This document shows positions 46,925-59,547 of a stretch of DNA of 64,000 nucleotides, in pieces. Source of the stretch: Cryptomeria japonica (lineage: Eukaryota; Streptophyta; Pinopsida; Cupressales; Cupressaceae); the NCBI RefSeq assembly GCF_030272615.1, contig NC_081413.1, positions 160,516,849 through 160,580,848 on the forward strand, read 5' to 3'. The notes below the pieces were generated by a model, which saw nothing but the letters and a program-made list of their open reading frames with translations, searched no databases and was not told the DNA's origin. The position numbers and the translations under genes were made by a program. Numbering within the stretch: position 1 is the first letter of the stretch; every line of letters starts with the position of its first letter.

Positions 46925-47229
46925 GAATCCCTTATCCACCAATTGACCAACACTTAAAATATTATGCTTCTATCCTTCTACATAATAGACATTATCAATA
47001 TTATGCTTACCATCTAGACAAATAATACCTCTACCTTTGATCATACATGTTTTGTCATCGCCAAATCTGACTTGACTGCCATTGTATTCTTGCAGGGACA
47101 TAAATTTTCTTTTATCTCCAGTCATATGATGTGAGCATCTACTATCAATTACCCAATCATCCTTGTCTTCAACTTTTGTTGCCAGGGACTTTTCTTCATT
47201 CTTGATAACCAGTTTTGGTTCATATTCCT
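46925..47229 (-). pseudogene. copia-D protease with altered active site
   Basis: The frame reads DWVIDSRCSHHMTGDKRKF: the Gly of the DSG catalytic triplet is Arg, which should abolish proteolysis. RFGDDKTCMIKGRG and DNVYYVEG follow, then a stop at 46970-46972. Confidence 0.85.
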
Positions 47230-48304
47230 TTATAGCATAGAACACCCATTCCTTTCCATTGTCAAATCCACTAGTAGAGTCTCTTGTTGGTTCATCATCT
47301 GAATCATCACTTACTCCTTCCTCATTCTCTATGTAGCATAATTTGTTTTTCTTGAATCTATATTTTTTCTGATTAGGCTTAAATGATTTCTTAACTCTTT
47401 CTTCAAATCTTGCAGTCCTTTCAAGACATCTAGATGCAAAATGACCAATCTTATTACATGCAAAACATTTAAATGGTGTTTTTACTTCATACTTACTTCT
47501 TGTTAGTCTTTTAGGTACTCTTCTACCAAATAAGGCTTCAAGTTGCTCAAATTCTTCATCCTCTTTCCTCATATCTTCCAATTCTTTTGCATATAGAGCT
47601 CTCCAATTACTTTTGTCAGTAGATGATGATGCATGAAAAGAAGGTTCAGATTTTGCAACTATAGAGGGTCCAAATTATTCAACCTCAAAAGCAGATAATT
47701 TCCCAATCAGAATGTCTTTGTTAACTGAAGTGTTTTCCATTGTTCTCAATTCATTAATTGTAGTATCCTTCATCTTCTAAGTTGGTGATAGGGCTCTCAA
47801 AACTTTAGAAACTATTTCATCTTCACTTAGAGATCCTCCACAACATTGAATTCCCATGACAATCTCATTTACTCTTTCCATAAATGTAGCAATTCTTTCA
47901 TTATCTTCCATCTTCAAGTTCTCATATCTTACCTAGTAACCATCAAGTTTAGCCATTTTTATAGTAGGGTCACCTTCATTCAGAGTCTGTAATTTATCCC
48001 ACATAACCTTTGTAGATGATTTATCAGTCAATTCCATGATTTTTTTATCAATGAGTGCACACAAGAGGGCTTCTCTTTCTCTGCAATCATTTTCAATATT
48101 TTTGTCCAAGTCTACTAGAGCAAGATTGCGAGATGTCAGATCATAAGGTGTATATATTTTCTTAGGGATCTCCTGAATATCCTTGCCAAGACATTTAAGA
48201 TGAGTCTCCATTTGGATTTTCCATATCCCATAGTTTGTTCCGTCAAGCTTAGGGATTTCTCTTCTAAAAATAGTTGCCGGTGGATTTCAATTATTAGTTG
48301 CCAT
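47230..48304 (-). pseudogene. copia-D gag with zinc knuckle
   Basis: The likely start is the ATG at 48304 (MATNN), with a TGA five codons later. The region reads IPKLDGTNYGIWKIQMETHLK, then DGY and TAG at 47933-47935, the same codon that is TGA in copia-A and copia-E. The second half has CCGGSLSEDEIVSKVLRAL, stops near 47777 and 47676, and the CCHC knuckle CFACNKIGHFASRC. Confidence 0.84.
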
Positions 48305-48349
48305 AAGATCTAGCTCAAGTGGTTAAGCTTCTGCAAAATAGGACCAAAA

Positions 48350-48361
48350 ATTTGATACGAA
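48350..48361 (-). promoter_or_regulatory. Primer binding site, copia-D (mutated)
   Basis: The minus strand reads attcgtatcaaa, one base off the attggtatcaaa seen in the other copia elements, directly after the LTR end. Confidence 0.7.
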
Positions 48362-48362
48362 T

Positions 48363-49527
48363 TGTTAGAATAAGTGGTGGATAATTGAGAGGGGGGTGAA
48401 TCAGCTGTCAATAGATTATATTAATCAAACCACTTTATAACCTTTAATCAGAGTACATAAACAATGAATACCTGGAATAGCAGAAACAGATACCGGTAAG
48501 AAATAAAACTTAAGTATGAAATAGAGAATCAACACAATGCAACCATACCACATAACACCATGATTTGTATATGGAAAAACCGGTAAAGGGAAAAACCACA
48601 GTGGGAAGCCTACCCATAGTCAGATAATACTTCTGCAGAAACTATGTGATACAATAAGGGCCCTGCACATGCAGGAAGGCACACTGCCTAGAGCATACTG
48701 CTCATTACAAAGGAGTCTCATTGACTACGGAGCGGTTATAGCCACCTCAATATAATTGGACTACAATCTAGAAGAATGAACTACAAAAGATAGCATCTAT
48801 CATGCTTGATTATAGTCCTGATTAAGCTCAATACTAGAGGCCTTTGACCTCTTAAATAAACCCAATTCGATCTTCAATGATCAAACAAATCCTCTGCCTA
48901 AATGATATTACATTATTCGCACATTTCATTCCTTTTTGATGATCATGACAACAATCTACAATGAGATCTTAAATCTATTTATACAAACACTAAGGCCTAA
49001 ACCAATTAGGTCAGCCACCTAAAAGATATTACAATAATATTATTACATACAACCACATTACAATGATATGCCATATCAGCTTTAGACCAAAACAACATTA
49101 ACCAATCCATAAATCATCCCAGTAACATATAGGGAACATGTTACATGATACTGGTCCATAACCTGGATAGATATCTGACCTAATTTGGGTCCACCACGCC
49201 AAAGCAATGTTTCCAATCAGTTGAGGCACAAACAAAGATCACCTTCTGCATCCTAAATTCCATCTAGAAGCTACCCCAACACCACTTATGCATCCTATCA
49301 AAGATTCTCAGTAAAAGCTCTATCGGTAAAGCCCTAAACCATTACCGGTATAGTCTTACTAGAATGAATGATAATATCCTATCATGAAGTCAATATCAAC
49401 TAACCAAAATATACTCCGGAAACATGCAACACACTAAACCAAACATATTCCATTGATCCAAACATGTCGATAGTAACCAACTGATAGTCCCTTATGTCAG
49501 TAACCAAAATCTGTCTGTCAATAACTA
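48363..49527 (-). repeat. copia-D 5' LTR, cut by copia-E
   Basis: 1165 bp of an LTR that is 1264 bp in the other copy. Homology to 43299-44562 ends near 'gtcaataacta', where the copia-E LTR begins. The missing ~100 bp would lie beyond the right edge of the window. It has the shared block at 48566-48612. Confidence 0.85.
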
Positions 49528-50589
49528 TGTTGGTATTTTGGTATGGTTTTGTCATTCATGTCAATACCTACTAAAACACTAGCACTTTGGAGATCTAGCA
49601 ACATTCACCAGCAAGCAAGTAACTATTGCACAGTTACTGGTATATGGTTCACCGGCAGGATAAAATGTTCACCGACACTTGGAATGATATGGAGGACACT
49701 TGATAATGTTGAAGACATCGTATGGACACTTTGTTTTGAAGAATTGTTCATTGGTAGCTTCATATTAGCATATTTTCTTTTACCAGCAAATAGGTCCACG
49801 GTTATCTAGGGTTACACTGGCAGGTTTATCTTTTCCAGATCAGCATGGCACGCTATGGAGATGATTTATTATTGTTGTAAATGCATTAAGCCGACATGTT
49901 TAATTGGTTATTGCATCAGATATTATATTATATGTAAAATGTTTTTATTGTAATATCTTGTAGAGCCGACCTACTAAAATTGGTCTTAGGTTATGGTATA
50001 AATGTAAGATCTTATTTGTAAGATCAAATGTGGAATGCAAAAAAGAATTGTGTGAAGGTATATGCAAGATTAAGCAGAGGTATACATGAAGACATCATTT
50101 GAAGGTGAAGCTAGGTTTTTGTAGAAGCATATCAGTATTACACCGGTACTGAATCTAGCATATGAAGATGCTATTTTGTGCAGTACATTCTTATTGGATC
50201 TAACCATCCAACTGTAGTCAGTGTGACTCCCATTTTGTGATTGAGCAGTGAGCTCTAGGTTGTTGGCTTTTTTGCATGTGCAGACCCCATTTATGTACAC
50301 TTACTATTTGCAGTGGTATCATCTAATTATGGGTAAGGTTTCCCACCATTGTTTTTCCCCTTACAGGGTTTCCACGTACAAATATTGGTGTTATGTGTTG
50401 TGGTTTACTCTATGTTTATGTTTCATGCTTTAATCTCTACCTGTATAGCAATTTACTAATTAACACTATCTATCAGCACACTTAACTCGTTTACCGGTAT
50501 TAAGCATTAAGTTGGTTAATTATTTTTTGGTTTAAATTCATTAGACAGTTGATTCACCCCCCCCTCTCAGTTGTCTCCGGGACCTAACA
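49528..50589 (+). repeat. copia-E 5' LTR
   Basis: 1062 bp, TGTTGGTATTTTGG to GGACCTAACA. It is nearly identical to 62783-63677 over their shared length and aligns with the copia-A LTR. The shared block is at 50338-50380 and 'gattcaccccccccctctcag' type sequence precedes the end. Confidence 0.93.
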
Positions 50590-50591
50590 AT

Positions 50592-50603
50592 TGGTATCAA
50601 AGC
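50592..50603 (+). promoter_or_regulatory. Primer binding site, copia-E
   Basis: tggtatcaaagc two bases after the LTR, the initiator-Met tRNA type. Confidence 0.88.
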
Positions 50604-50645
50604 TTAGTCCTCTTTTGTAGAAGTTTAACAACTTGAGGAGATCCA

Positions 50646-51640
50646 ATGTCTACTAATTATTTCAGGAAGGATAGTCCTAAACTTGATGGAACCAACTATG
50701 GGATATGGAACATCAGGATGGAGACACATCTGAATTACATCGGTAAAGACATCTGGGAAGTTACAAAGAATGGTTATACTGCTGTTGTAGCTGGTCAGAC
50801 TGCTCCAACTACCTTAGCTAAAGATGAAGAGAATGATTGCAAAACAAGAGAAGCACTTTTGAGCGCATTATCAGATCAACAAATCATGGGATTATCAGAT
50901 AGGTCTACTGCTAAAGCTATTTGGGATCATTTGGAAACACTAAATGAAGGAGATTCCATAGTCAAGATTGCAAAAGTTGAAAGCTTCTGAGTCAGGTATG
51001 AACATCTAAAAATGGAAGAAGATGAAAGGATTTCTATTTTTATGGAAAGAGTAAATGAAATTGTTTTGGGTATTAAATGTTGTGGAGGAACCTTGAGTGA
51101 GGATGAAATTGTTTTAAAAATCTTAAGAGGATTGCCATCGACATATAAAATGAAGGTTACTACTATAAATGAGTTGAGAACAATGCCTAATATATCAGTA
51201 ACTAGGGATACATTGATTGGAAAACTTTCAGCCTTTGAAATTGAGGAATTTGGTCCTGTTGCTACTATAAAAACTAATTTGGCCTTTAAAGCATCAACAT
51301 CATCTGCTCCATCATTTGACAAATCAGACTGGAAAGCCTTTTATGCAAGAGAACTTGCAGAAACCAGGAAGGAGAATGAAGAGCTTGAAGAACTTAAAGC
51401 ACTATTTGCAAGAAAAATGCCAAAAGGTCCAGTTGGAAGTAAGTATGAAGGTAAAGCACCCTTTAAATGTTTTAACTGCAATAAGATTGGTCATATGGCT
51501 TTGAGATGCCTTGATAGACATGCTAGACTAAGAGAAGAAACTAGAAGAACATACAAGTCTAATCCTGAATATTAGAGATACAAATTTAAGAAGAACAAAT
51601 AAAAATCTTGTTACATTGTTGATGAAGGTGTGACTGATGA
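50646..51640 (+). pseudogene. copia-E gag with zinc knuckle
   Basis: It starts at ATG 50646 (MSTNYFRKDSPKLDG), 43 bases after the primer site. One frame continues with TGA at 50988-50990 (KVESF-stop-VRYEHLK), then CGGTLSEDEIVLKILRGL and the knuckle CFNCNKIGHMALRC (near residues 279-292). TAG at 51573-51575 replaces the Gln seen in copia-A (PEYQRY), and a TAA follows at about 51599. The first TGA is shared with copia-A. Confidence 0.88.
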
Positions 51641-51914
51641 TTTTGATGAGGATCTAGCAGACAATGGATGGGTTTTTATTGCTATAACAGAAGATCAACC
51701 GACACCTACTGCTCAATCGGTAGAACAAGCCCTAGCAGCCAAAGTTGAAGTAAAGGATGAATGGATCATTGACTCAGGATGCTCACATCACATGACAGGA
51801 GACAAAGGTAAATTCTTGAACTTTCAAGAATACAATGGAGATTTAGTAAGATTTAGAGATGACAAAGCTTGTTCAATCAAAGGTAAGGGTTCAATATCTC
51901 TTGATGGTAAGCAT
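51641..51914 (+). pseudogene. copia-E protease, cut by copia-F
   Basis: The frame keeps NGWVFIAITEDQ and EWIIDSGCSHHMTGDKGKF with an intact DSG active site, then SIKGKGSISLDGKH, where copia-F begins. After copia-F the sequence resumes with NTDNVYYVEGLKHN at 59553, so the join is clean. Confidence 0.88.
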
Positions 51915-53521
51915 TGATAACTCAAATGATGAACCACAAGTACCAAACCGGTACTGAGAGGGGGGGGGTGAATCAGTACAAACACGAATACAGCCCAAAA
52001 CCGGTTTGACAACAAATACCCCAAACGACTGACAAACAAGGAAACCAGTAAAATAGAGTGCAACCAGTAACATCCAATACAGCTCAATTAGTCATGAACT
52101 CATCACTCAATAAGCTTCGGTCTTAGCTCAATACTATAGTATCATTATATTCTCATGCATAAATAGATAAACTAAATCATCAGATCTTCACAACAGTGAG
52201 TTCAATATGTTTTATAGACAGGCATAAAACATAGAGCCTTCAAATGCATAACAGATAAAATAAAGCATCACAAGACAAAAGCATTTCACATGACACACAT
52301 ATTTTTCATGTGGAAACCCAACTGGGAAAAACCGTGGTGGGGATGAATACCCACAAGCTACTTTTTGAACTCTTTAGAAGTTCGCTCTATTAGGAGCCTT
52401 GTCCGGTTAAGAACATTACAATAGGTTCTGGTAGAAACCGATATGTTAAGGATCATCCGGTTAAGGGTTAAACCCGATAGGGTCACCTTGTTAGAGGATT
52501 TTAAGAACTCAATAGCTGAAAGGATCTCCTAAGCTTCTCTAGCTTCTCAGAACTCATTAGCCTCAAGTTACCCGGTTAAGGGATTTGAAACAAGCCAGTT
52601 AAGGCCACCCAATTTAAGGGATTTTGAATCAAGCCAGTTAAGGCTACCCTGTTAGGGGATTTTACAACTGTTGAAGTGGTTAGAGATCAACAGGCATTAC
52701 AATGATCTCTTAACAACACTCAATGCTAATGCAAATCCATTTAGGCTCCTCTTTTCCTTTTGCAAATTCACTTTGCAGGTATCTCTTCTCTCCTTTGGTC
52801 TGGAAAGAATCACATATCACTTTCCTTGGATACACACTCACAACTTTTGCCAATAACTTTAGACAGAAACCTAACATCGACCTTATAGGGAACAAATAGG
52901 TCGGTAGCAATAACCCTAAACCATAAACCTGTTAGGTTGAGCAATTCAAATGGTTTGATTCTAACCGTTGAATCATACTGCATTAAATGCAACAATCTTG
53001 AATCGATCTCAAGACATTCTCCATCATCCATTATCCACCATTTTCATGGCGGCAGATAACCCATCACGCATTATTACCATTTAACAGACTTCGGACATTC
53101 CTAAGGTAGATAGGAATAGTCTTCTTCATTGAAGATCCTTCATGCACATAGAGCTTACGTGGCAACATGATCTGTCCTCCATCATACTGCTAACTCATCA
53201 CACAAAGATCACCAATTGAGTCACACAGACTTGAGGTACTCCAACCGGAAACCCCAAAGTGGAAGCTGCCTACCAACCGATAGTCATACAATGCTTCCAT
53301 GTGCCAGTTCTCATAACTACATGTTGGTTCACCTTGAAAAAATATGCCACTTCACTTTGGCATATAAACTAGTTCATATATATATGTCAGTTCCTCTCTC
53401 TTCACCTATCACATGTGCCGGTTCTCACCATGTCTCATATTGACATCAATAACAACATACAATACCATTTTGTCATCATGTCGGTTTACATAATGCCAAC
53501 AATCTTCACATAATGCCAACA
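51915..53521 (-). repeat. copia-F 3' LTR
   Basis: 1607 bp. On the plus strand TGATAACTCAAATG to ATGCCAACA. It contains repeated 'ccggttaaggg' and 'aagccagttaaggc' short motifs (52440-52660) and the shared block at 52308-52350. It lacks about 19 bp present in the other LTR near 58470. Confidence 0.92.
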
Positions 53522-53763
53522 ATCTCCCCCTTTGACATTGATGGCAATGTACAAAAGATATCTTCTCTGCTTCACATCTTCTGCCCATTTGCTACAGATA
53601 TCTTTTTGCTTCACTCCTTCTCCCCCTTTGACAACAATGCCAAAGTGAAGGTACAAACTTTTTGTTTCATCATGCTACTCCCCCTAAGGAGTAGCATCCT
53701 TCAACACACCAATCAACCAATACTTTTTCTTTCTAGTACCTAACTGATGTGGAACAATCACTT
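53522..53763 (-). other. copia-F 3' untranslated region with repeated polypurine tracts
   Basis: On the minus strand tcaaagggggagat abuts the LTR, and further copies lie at about 53621-53634 (aaagggggagaagg) and 53682-53694 (ttagggggagtagc). No coding sequence. Confidence 0.72.
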
Positions 53764-55620
53764 TTAGTTCACCTCCTGAAGGGGAAATACCCGTAATTCA
53801 CCTCTCAAATGCACAAATGTTGTTTTTGGGAGAGGCTTGGTGAATATGTCTGCTAACTACTCCTTACTGGACACATGCTCTAGTGCAATCTCTTTATTTT
53901 GAACCTTTTCCCTCAAGAAATGATACTTAAGCTCAAAATACTTGGTTCTAGAATGTAAAACTAGATTCTTTGATATATTGATAGCACTTGTGTTATCACA
54001 GAATATACTTACCAATTCAGATACAAGGATCTTGAAGCCTTCCAGTACATGCTTCATCCAGATTGTCTAAGTGCAGTTCATGAAAGCTGCAACATACTCC
54101 ACTTCTGCTATAGATTGAGAGATGCAACTCTATTTTTTACTCATCCATGAGACCAGTCTACCATCAAGAAAGAATGCACCACCGGTTGTGCTCTTCTGAT
54201 CATCCACATTACCAGCCCAATCAGCATCTGTGAATACTTTTAGATTGAAATTATTGTTGTATGGGTACCACAATCCATAGTCAACTGTTCCCTTCAAATA
54301 CCTCAGAATCCGCTTGACTGAACTCAAGTGAGATTCTCTTGGACTCTTCTGGAACCTTGCAGTGATGCCAACTGCATGTGCAATATCCGGTCTGCTATGC
54401 ACTACATAATGCAACTTACCAATTATTGATTGGTATTCCTTCTCATCAACCAGTGCGGAATCATCCTCCTTTGTCAATTTGCAACCGGTCACCATCGGTG
54501 TACCAACCGGTTTGCTATCTTCCATGCCAAAAGTCTTCAACACTTCTTTTACATATTTGGACTGAGTGATGAAGATTCCATCCTTCATCTGCTGGATCTG
54601 TAGTTCAATGAAGAACTTAATCTCCCCTATGAGTGACATCTCAAACTCTTTCTTCATCTCATCAGCAAACTCATGACTCATCTTGTCATCTCCACCAAAG
54701 ATGATGTCATCAACCAAAACTTCATAGATCAGAATCTGATCTTCTTCAGACTTCAAGTAGATATTACTATCTTCACTTGTTCTCTCAAATCCAATCTTAA
54801 CAAGATGGGAATGTAGGTGCTCATACCATGCCCTAAGTGCTTGCTTCAGACCATATAATGTTTTATGTAGCCTACATACCATGTCACTGTCTTTAGATAG
54901 GGTAAACCCATTTGGTTGCTCAATATATACCTCCTCTTCAAGTACACCATTTAGGAATGCAGATTTTACATCCATTTGATATACCTTGAATCTCTTAAAA
55001 GCTGCATATGCAAGAAGCATACAAACTCCTTCCAATCTAGCTACAGGAGCAAAGGTTTACCCATAGTCTTCACCTTCTTCTTGAGCATATCCTTTGCATA
55101 CCAGTCTGGATTTATTCCTAATCACTGTGCCATCCTCATTCAACTTATTTCTGAACACCCATTTGGTGCCAATGACATTTTTATGCTCTGGTCTGGGTAC
55201 CAAGGACCATGTACCACTTTTCACTATCTGGTCAAGTTCTTCTTCCATTTCCTTGATCCAGTCTTCATCTTTATGAGCCTCTTTGAACGACTTAGGCTCA
55301 AATTCAGAGATCATACATAAATTTTCTCTAATCTTTCTTCTAGTAAGGATTCCTGCATCCTTATCACCTATGATCTTCTTGGGATCATGATTCAACTTGA
55401 CATATCGAGGAATGGTCTTAATTGGTTCTTCTTGCTTTTCTTCTTCATCCTCATCTTCATCAATATCAGCATTCACCAGTTCAAGAACACTATTACTGGT
55501 ACTAGGTTGACTGACAACCGGTTCCCAGAAGGTTGCAACCAGTTCATTTACAACTTGCTCACTGTCGGTTTTCTCAGTCTTCTCAGAGGACTCATCAACT
55601 CTTACATTGATGCTTTCCAT
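53764..55620 (-). pseudogene. copia-F reverse transcriptase and RNase H
   Basis: The frame includes [26 protein letters not shown], a TAA at 55054-55056 (DYGETF region), [36 protein letters not shown] and [12 protein letters not shown] (both Gln intact), then RNase H with [21 protein letters not shown] at 54130-54132 replaces the Gln of KKQS; two further TAGs follow in the C-terminal part (near 54070 and 53854). It ends at TAA 53764-53766 after PLQEVN. Four stops in an otherwise complete domain set indicate fairly recent loss. Confidence 0.88.
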
Positions 55621-56910
55621 AATTCTCTGAGTCCTATTGTTGTAGCACTTGAAAGCTTTACTCTTGGTGGAATATCCTAGAAATATTCCTTCATCACATT
55701 TAGCTTCAAATTTGCCCTAATGTTCACTCCTCTTGATGTAACATTTGCTACCAAATACCTTAAAGTAGTTTACCACAGGTGTATTACCAGTCCAATACTC
55801 ATAAGGAGTTTTGTCCTTACCCTTTTTGATGAGTACCCAGTTCATAGTGTAGACAGTAGTGCTCACCACTTCTCTCCAAAAGGTGTGAGAAACCTTTCCT
55901 TGGATCAACATAGTTCTAGCTGCTTCAACCACAGTCCAGTTATTCCTCTCTACTAGGCCATTCTGCCGTGGAGTCCGGGGGGCAGACAACTGTCTCTTGA
56001 TGCCAAATTCTTCACAATACTTATTGAATTCACTGGAAGTGAATTCCCCTCCTTGATCAGTTCTAAGACATTTGATCCTTTTATGGCTTTCCTTCTCCAC
56101 TAATGCTCTGAATGCTTTGAATTTCCCAAAATCTTCAGACTTATCTTTCAAGAATGTGACCCACATCATTCTTGAGCAGTCATCAATGAGAATCATGAAG
56201 TACCTATCACCCTGCACACTTCTCATTTTCACAGGACCACATAAATCAGTATGCACAAGATCAAGCAAGTTGTCAGTAGTGAAAGATTTACCTTTAAAGG
56301 TTGAGGAAGATATTTTCCCCAATTGACATTCTCTACACAAGGTATTATCCGGTTTGCTCAACACTGGAAACCCTCTAACTGCCTTGATCTTACTAGCCTT
56401 CACAATGTTATCAAAGTTCATATGATAGAATCTCCTATGCCATATCCAACTATCATCAAGCTTAGCCATAAGACATGTACTTATATTTGCATTTAGATGA
56501 AACAGGTTACCTTTAGTCTGCATGTCGGTGGCTACCAATTTTCCATCTTTACCTTTGATTTTGCAAACTGCATTCTTGAATTGCAGAGTGAGACCACTAT
56601 CATTTAGTTGGGCAACACTTAGAAGGTTGTGTCTGAGACCTTCAACCCAGTACACATTGTTAGCACTACTCTTTCCATTCAAAGAGATGGACCCTCTGCC
56701 TTTGACCATGCATGGTGCATCATTGCCAAAGCAAACCACACCACCATCATACTCCTCTAAGGATAAAAACTTGCTCCAGTCACCAGTCATATGGTGAGAA
56801 CAGCCACTGTCAATGATCCATTCATTTGAATTTTCAAATCGGGAGACAAGAGCCTTCTTGTCTGCCACATCTTCCTTTACAGCAACAAACACAATCTCTT
56901 CATTCTCTTC
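55621..56910 (-). pseudogene. copia-F protease and integrase
   Basis: A 391-codon open frame (56892-55717) contains the protease site NEWIIDSGCSHHMTGD, the GAG-pre-integrase region, CRECQLGK, the integrase core with [19 protein letters not shown] and RQNGLVERNN, and the C-terminal KVFGSKCYIKRSEH, where TAG at 55717-55719 stops it. The frame resumes with EGIFLGYSTKSKAFKCYN. All three catalytic acidic residues of integrase and the protease DSG are intact, making this the best preserved enzyme block in the window. Confidence 0.9.
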
Positions 56911-57855
56911 ATCTTCTGATTCCTCATTTGTGACACCTTCATCAACTGCTACAAAATAGTTTCTTCAATTTCCTCTTTTGAATTTCTTGAACCTTTCCGG
57001 TTTGTCCTTGTTGTCACTATTAGGACAGTTCATAGCAATATGTCCTATCTGGTTACAAGAAAAACATTTCAAAGGAAGCTTACCTTTGTATTTACCAGTC
57101 CCTTTTGGAAATCTCCTAGCTAGAAGAGCTTCAAATTCCATTAGAAACTCTTCATCCTTCATTTATCTGTTCTGACTAGGTTCCCCACTAGTGCTAGCCT
57201 CTTTTCCTTTTCTGGATGGTATATTAGAAGCTTTAAAAGTTGATTCTGTCTTTTGAACACTGCCATCAAAACTATTCAGTTCATAGGTTGTCAACTTGGC
57301 TATGATGGAGTCCAAGGATGCCTTAGACTTGTCTATTGATCTCAACTCCTAAATAGAAGCAACCCTTATTACATAGACCGGCAACAGGGATCTCAGGACT
57401 TTACTAACCACAGTGGAATCTTCTATTTTTCCACTTGCACTCTTTATTTCTCCAACAACTATTTTGATTCTTATTCCATACTGCTGAATGGTCTCTCCTT
57501 CAACCATCTGCATCTCTTCAAACTTTCCTCTCAAGTTCTCTTCCTTAGCCTATTTTACATGCTCATCACCACCATAGATATTTTCAAGAGCATCCCATAC
57601 TTCTTTGGGATTTGCCTTGTCCTGAACATCAATAAACTCAATGTCAGATAAAATACTGATGAGGGCTTCCATGACTTGCCCATTTTCTTGTATCTCTCTC
57701 TTTTGGTCATCGATGAGAGTACCGGTAGGAACAACATATACATTTTCAACATAACTCTAGTGTTGAACACCCATTCTTTTGATGAATATCTTCATCCTGT
57801 CTTTCCATATACCAAAAGTTTCCCTGTTAAACTTTGGACCTTCCCTCTTCATCAT
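56911..57855 (-). pseudogene. copia-F gag
   Basis: It starts at the ATG at 57855 or 57852 (MMKREGPKFNRETFGIWKDR). The frame stays open apart from single stops: TAG in MGVQH-W-SYVEN (relative copia-B has Trp), TAG near 57553, TAG at 57349-57351 (Gln in copia-B) and TAA at 57163-57165 (Glu in copia-B). The zinc knuckle CFSCNQIGHIAMNC is intact near 57060. A stop near 56962 precedes the protease linker. Confidence 0.87.
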
Positions 57856-57911
57856 TTGTCTAGGATCTTTTCCTCAAGCAGTTAGGCTTACAACATAGAG
57901 GACCTGGAGGT

Positions 57912-57923
57912 GCTCTGATACCA
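57912..57923 (-). promoter_or_regulatory. Primer binding site, copia-F
   Basis: The minus strand reads tggtatcagagc two bases after the LTR end, the initiator-Met tRNA type. Confidence 0.88.
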
Positions 57924-57925
57924 AT

Positions 57926-59547
57926 TAATAACTCAAATGATGAACCACAAGTACCAAACTGGTATTGAGAGGGGAGGGGGTGAATCAGTACAAACATGAA
58001 TATAGTCCAAAACCGGTTTGATAGCAAATACCCCAAATGACTGACAAACAGGGAAACTGGTAAAATAGAGTGCAACCAGTAACATCCAGTACAACTCAAT
58101 CAATCATGAACCAGTCACTCAATAAGCTTCCCTCTTAGCTCAATACTATAGTATCATTATATTCTCATGCATAAATAGATAAACTAAATCATTAGATCTT
58201 CACAACAGTGAGTTCAATATGTTTTATAGACAGGCATAAAACATAGAGCCTTCAAATGCATAATTGATAAAATAAAGCATCACAAGACAAAAGCATTTCA
58301 CATGACACATATTTTTCATGTGGAAACCCAACTGGGAAAAACCACGGTGGGGATGAATACCCACAAGATGCTTTTTGAACTCTTTAGAAGTCCGCTCTGT
58401 TAGGAGCCTTGTTCGGTTAAGAACATTACAATAGGTTCTAGTAGGAACCAATCCTGTTAAGGATCACCCGATTAAGGGATACTCAGCTAAGGGTTAAACC
58501 CGCTAGGGTCACCTTGTTAGAGGATTTTAAGAACTCAATAGATGAAAGGATCTCCTAAGCTTTTCTAGCTTCTCAGAACTCATTAGCCTTGAGTTATCCA
58601 GTTAAGGGATTTGAAACAAGCCGGTTAAGGCCACCCGATTTAAGGGATTTTGAATCAAGCCAATTAAGGCTACCCTGTTAGGGGATTTTACAACTGTTGA
58701 AGTGGTTAGAGATCAATAGGCATTACAATGATCTCTTAATAGTACTCAATGCTAATGTAGATCCGTTTAAGCTCCTCTTTTCCTTTTGCACATTCACTTT
58801 GCAGGTATCTCTTCTCTCCTTTGGTCTGGCAAGAATCACGTATCGCTTTCCTTGGATACACACTCACAACTTTTGCCAAAAACTTTAGACAAAAACCTAA
58901 CATCGACTTTATAGGGAACAAACAGGTCAGTAGCAAAAACCCTAAACCCTAAACCTATTAGGTTGAGCAATTCAAACAGTTCAATTATGATCGTTAAATC
59001 ATACTGCTTTAAATGCAACAATCTTGAATCGATCTCAAGACATTCTCCATCATCCATTATCCACCATTTTCATGGCGGTAGATAACCCATCATGCGTTAT
59101 CATCGTTTGACAAACTTCGCACATTCCGGAGGTAGATAGGAATAGTCTTCTTCATGCAAGATCCTTCACGCGCACAGAGCTTACGTGGCAACACGATCTA
59201 TCCTCCATCATACTGCTAACTCATCACACAAAGATCACCGATTGAGTCACACAGACTTGAGGTACTCCAACTGGAAACCTCAAAGTGGAAGATGCCTACC
59301 AACCAGTAGTCATACAATGCTTCCATGTGTTGGTTCTCATAACTACATGCCGGTTCACCTTGAACAAATATGCCGCTTCACTTTGGCATATAAACCGATT
59401 CATATATATATGCCAGTTCCTCTCTCTTCACCTATCACATGTGTTGATTCTCACCATGTCTCATATTGACATCAATGACAACATACAATATCATTTTGTC
59501 ATCATGCTGATTCACATAATGCCAACAATCTTCACATAATGGCAACA
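57926..59547 (-). repeat. copia-F 5' LTR
   Basis: 1622 bp; the right-hand edge on the plus strand is ATGGCAACA and the left edge is TAATAACTC, where the other LTR has TGATAACTC. Differences from the 3' LTR include CCGG to CTGG changes at the 'aaaccggtac' site near 57958. Confidence 0.92.

Larger units (their letters stand above)
43299..49527 (-). mobile_element. copia-D: Ty1/copia element with two internal deletions
   Basis: Both LTRs are present (3' LTR 43299-44562; 5' LTR 48363-49527, cut by copia-E). The minus-strand order is gag, protease, integrase, reverse transcriptase, RNase H. About 690 bp covering the integrase C-terminus and reverse transcriptase N-terminus are missing at 46100/46101, and about 126 bp of RNase H are missing near 45312. 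It borders the satellite on its left side, so it probably inserted into the array. Confidence 0.88.
51915..59547 (-). mobile_element. copia-F: complete Ty1/copia element inside copia-E
   Basis: 7633 bp with LTRs at 51915-53521 and 57926-59547, and the perfect target duplication AGCAT (51910-51914 and 59548-59552). On the minus strand gag, protease, integrase, reverse transcriptase and RNase H are all present in the copia order. Only in-frame stops (mostly TAG) break the coding region; I see no large deletion. It is related to copia-B. Confidence 0.93.
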
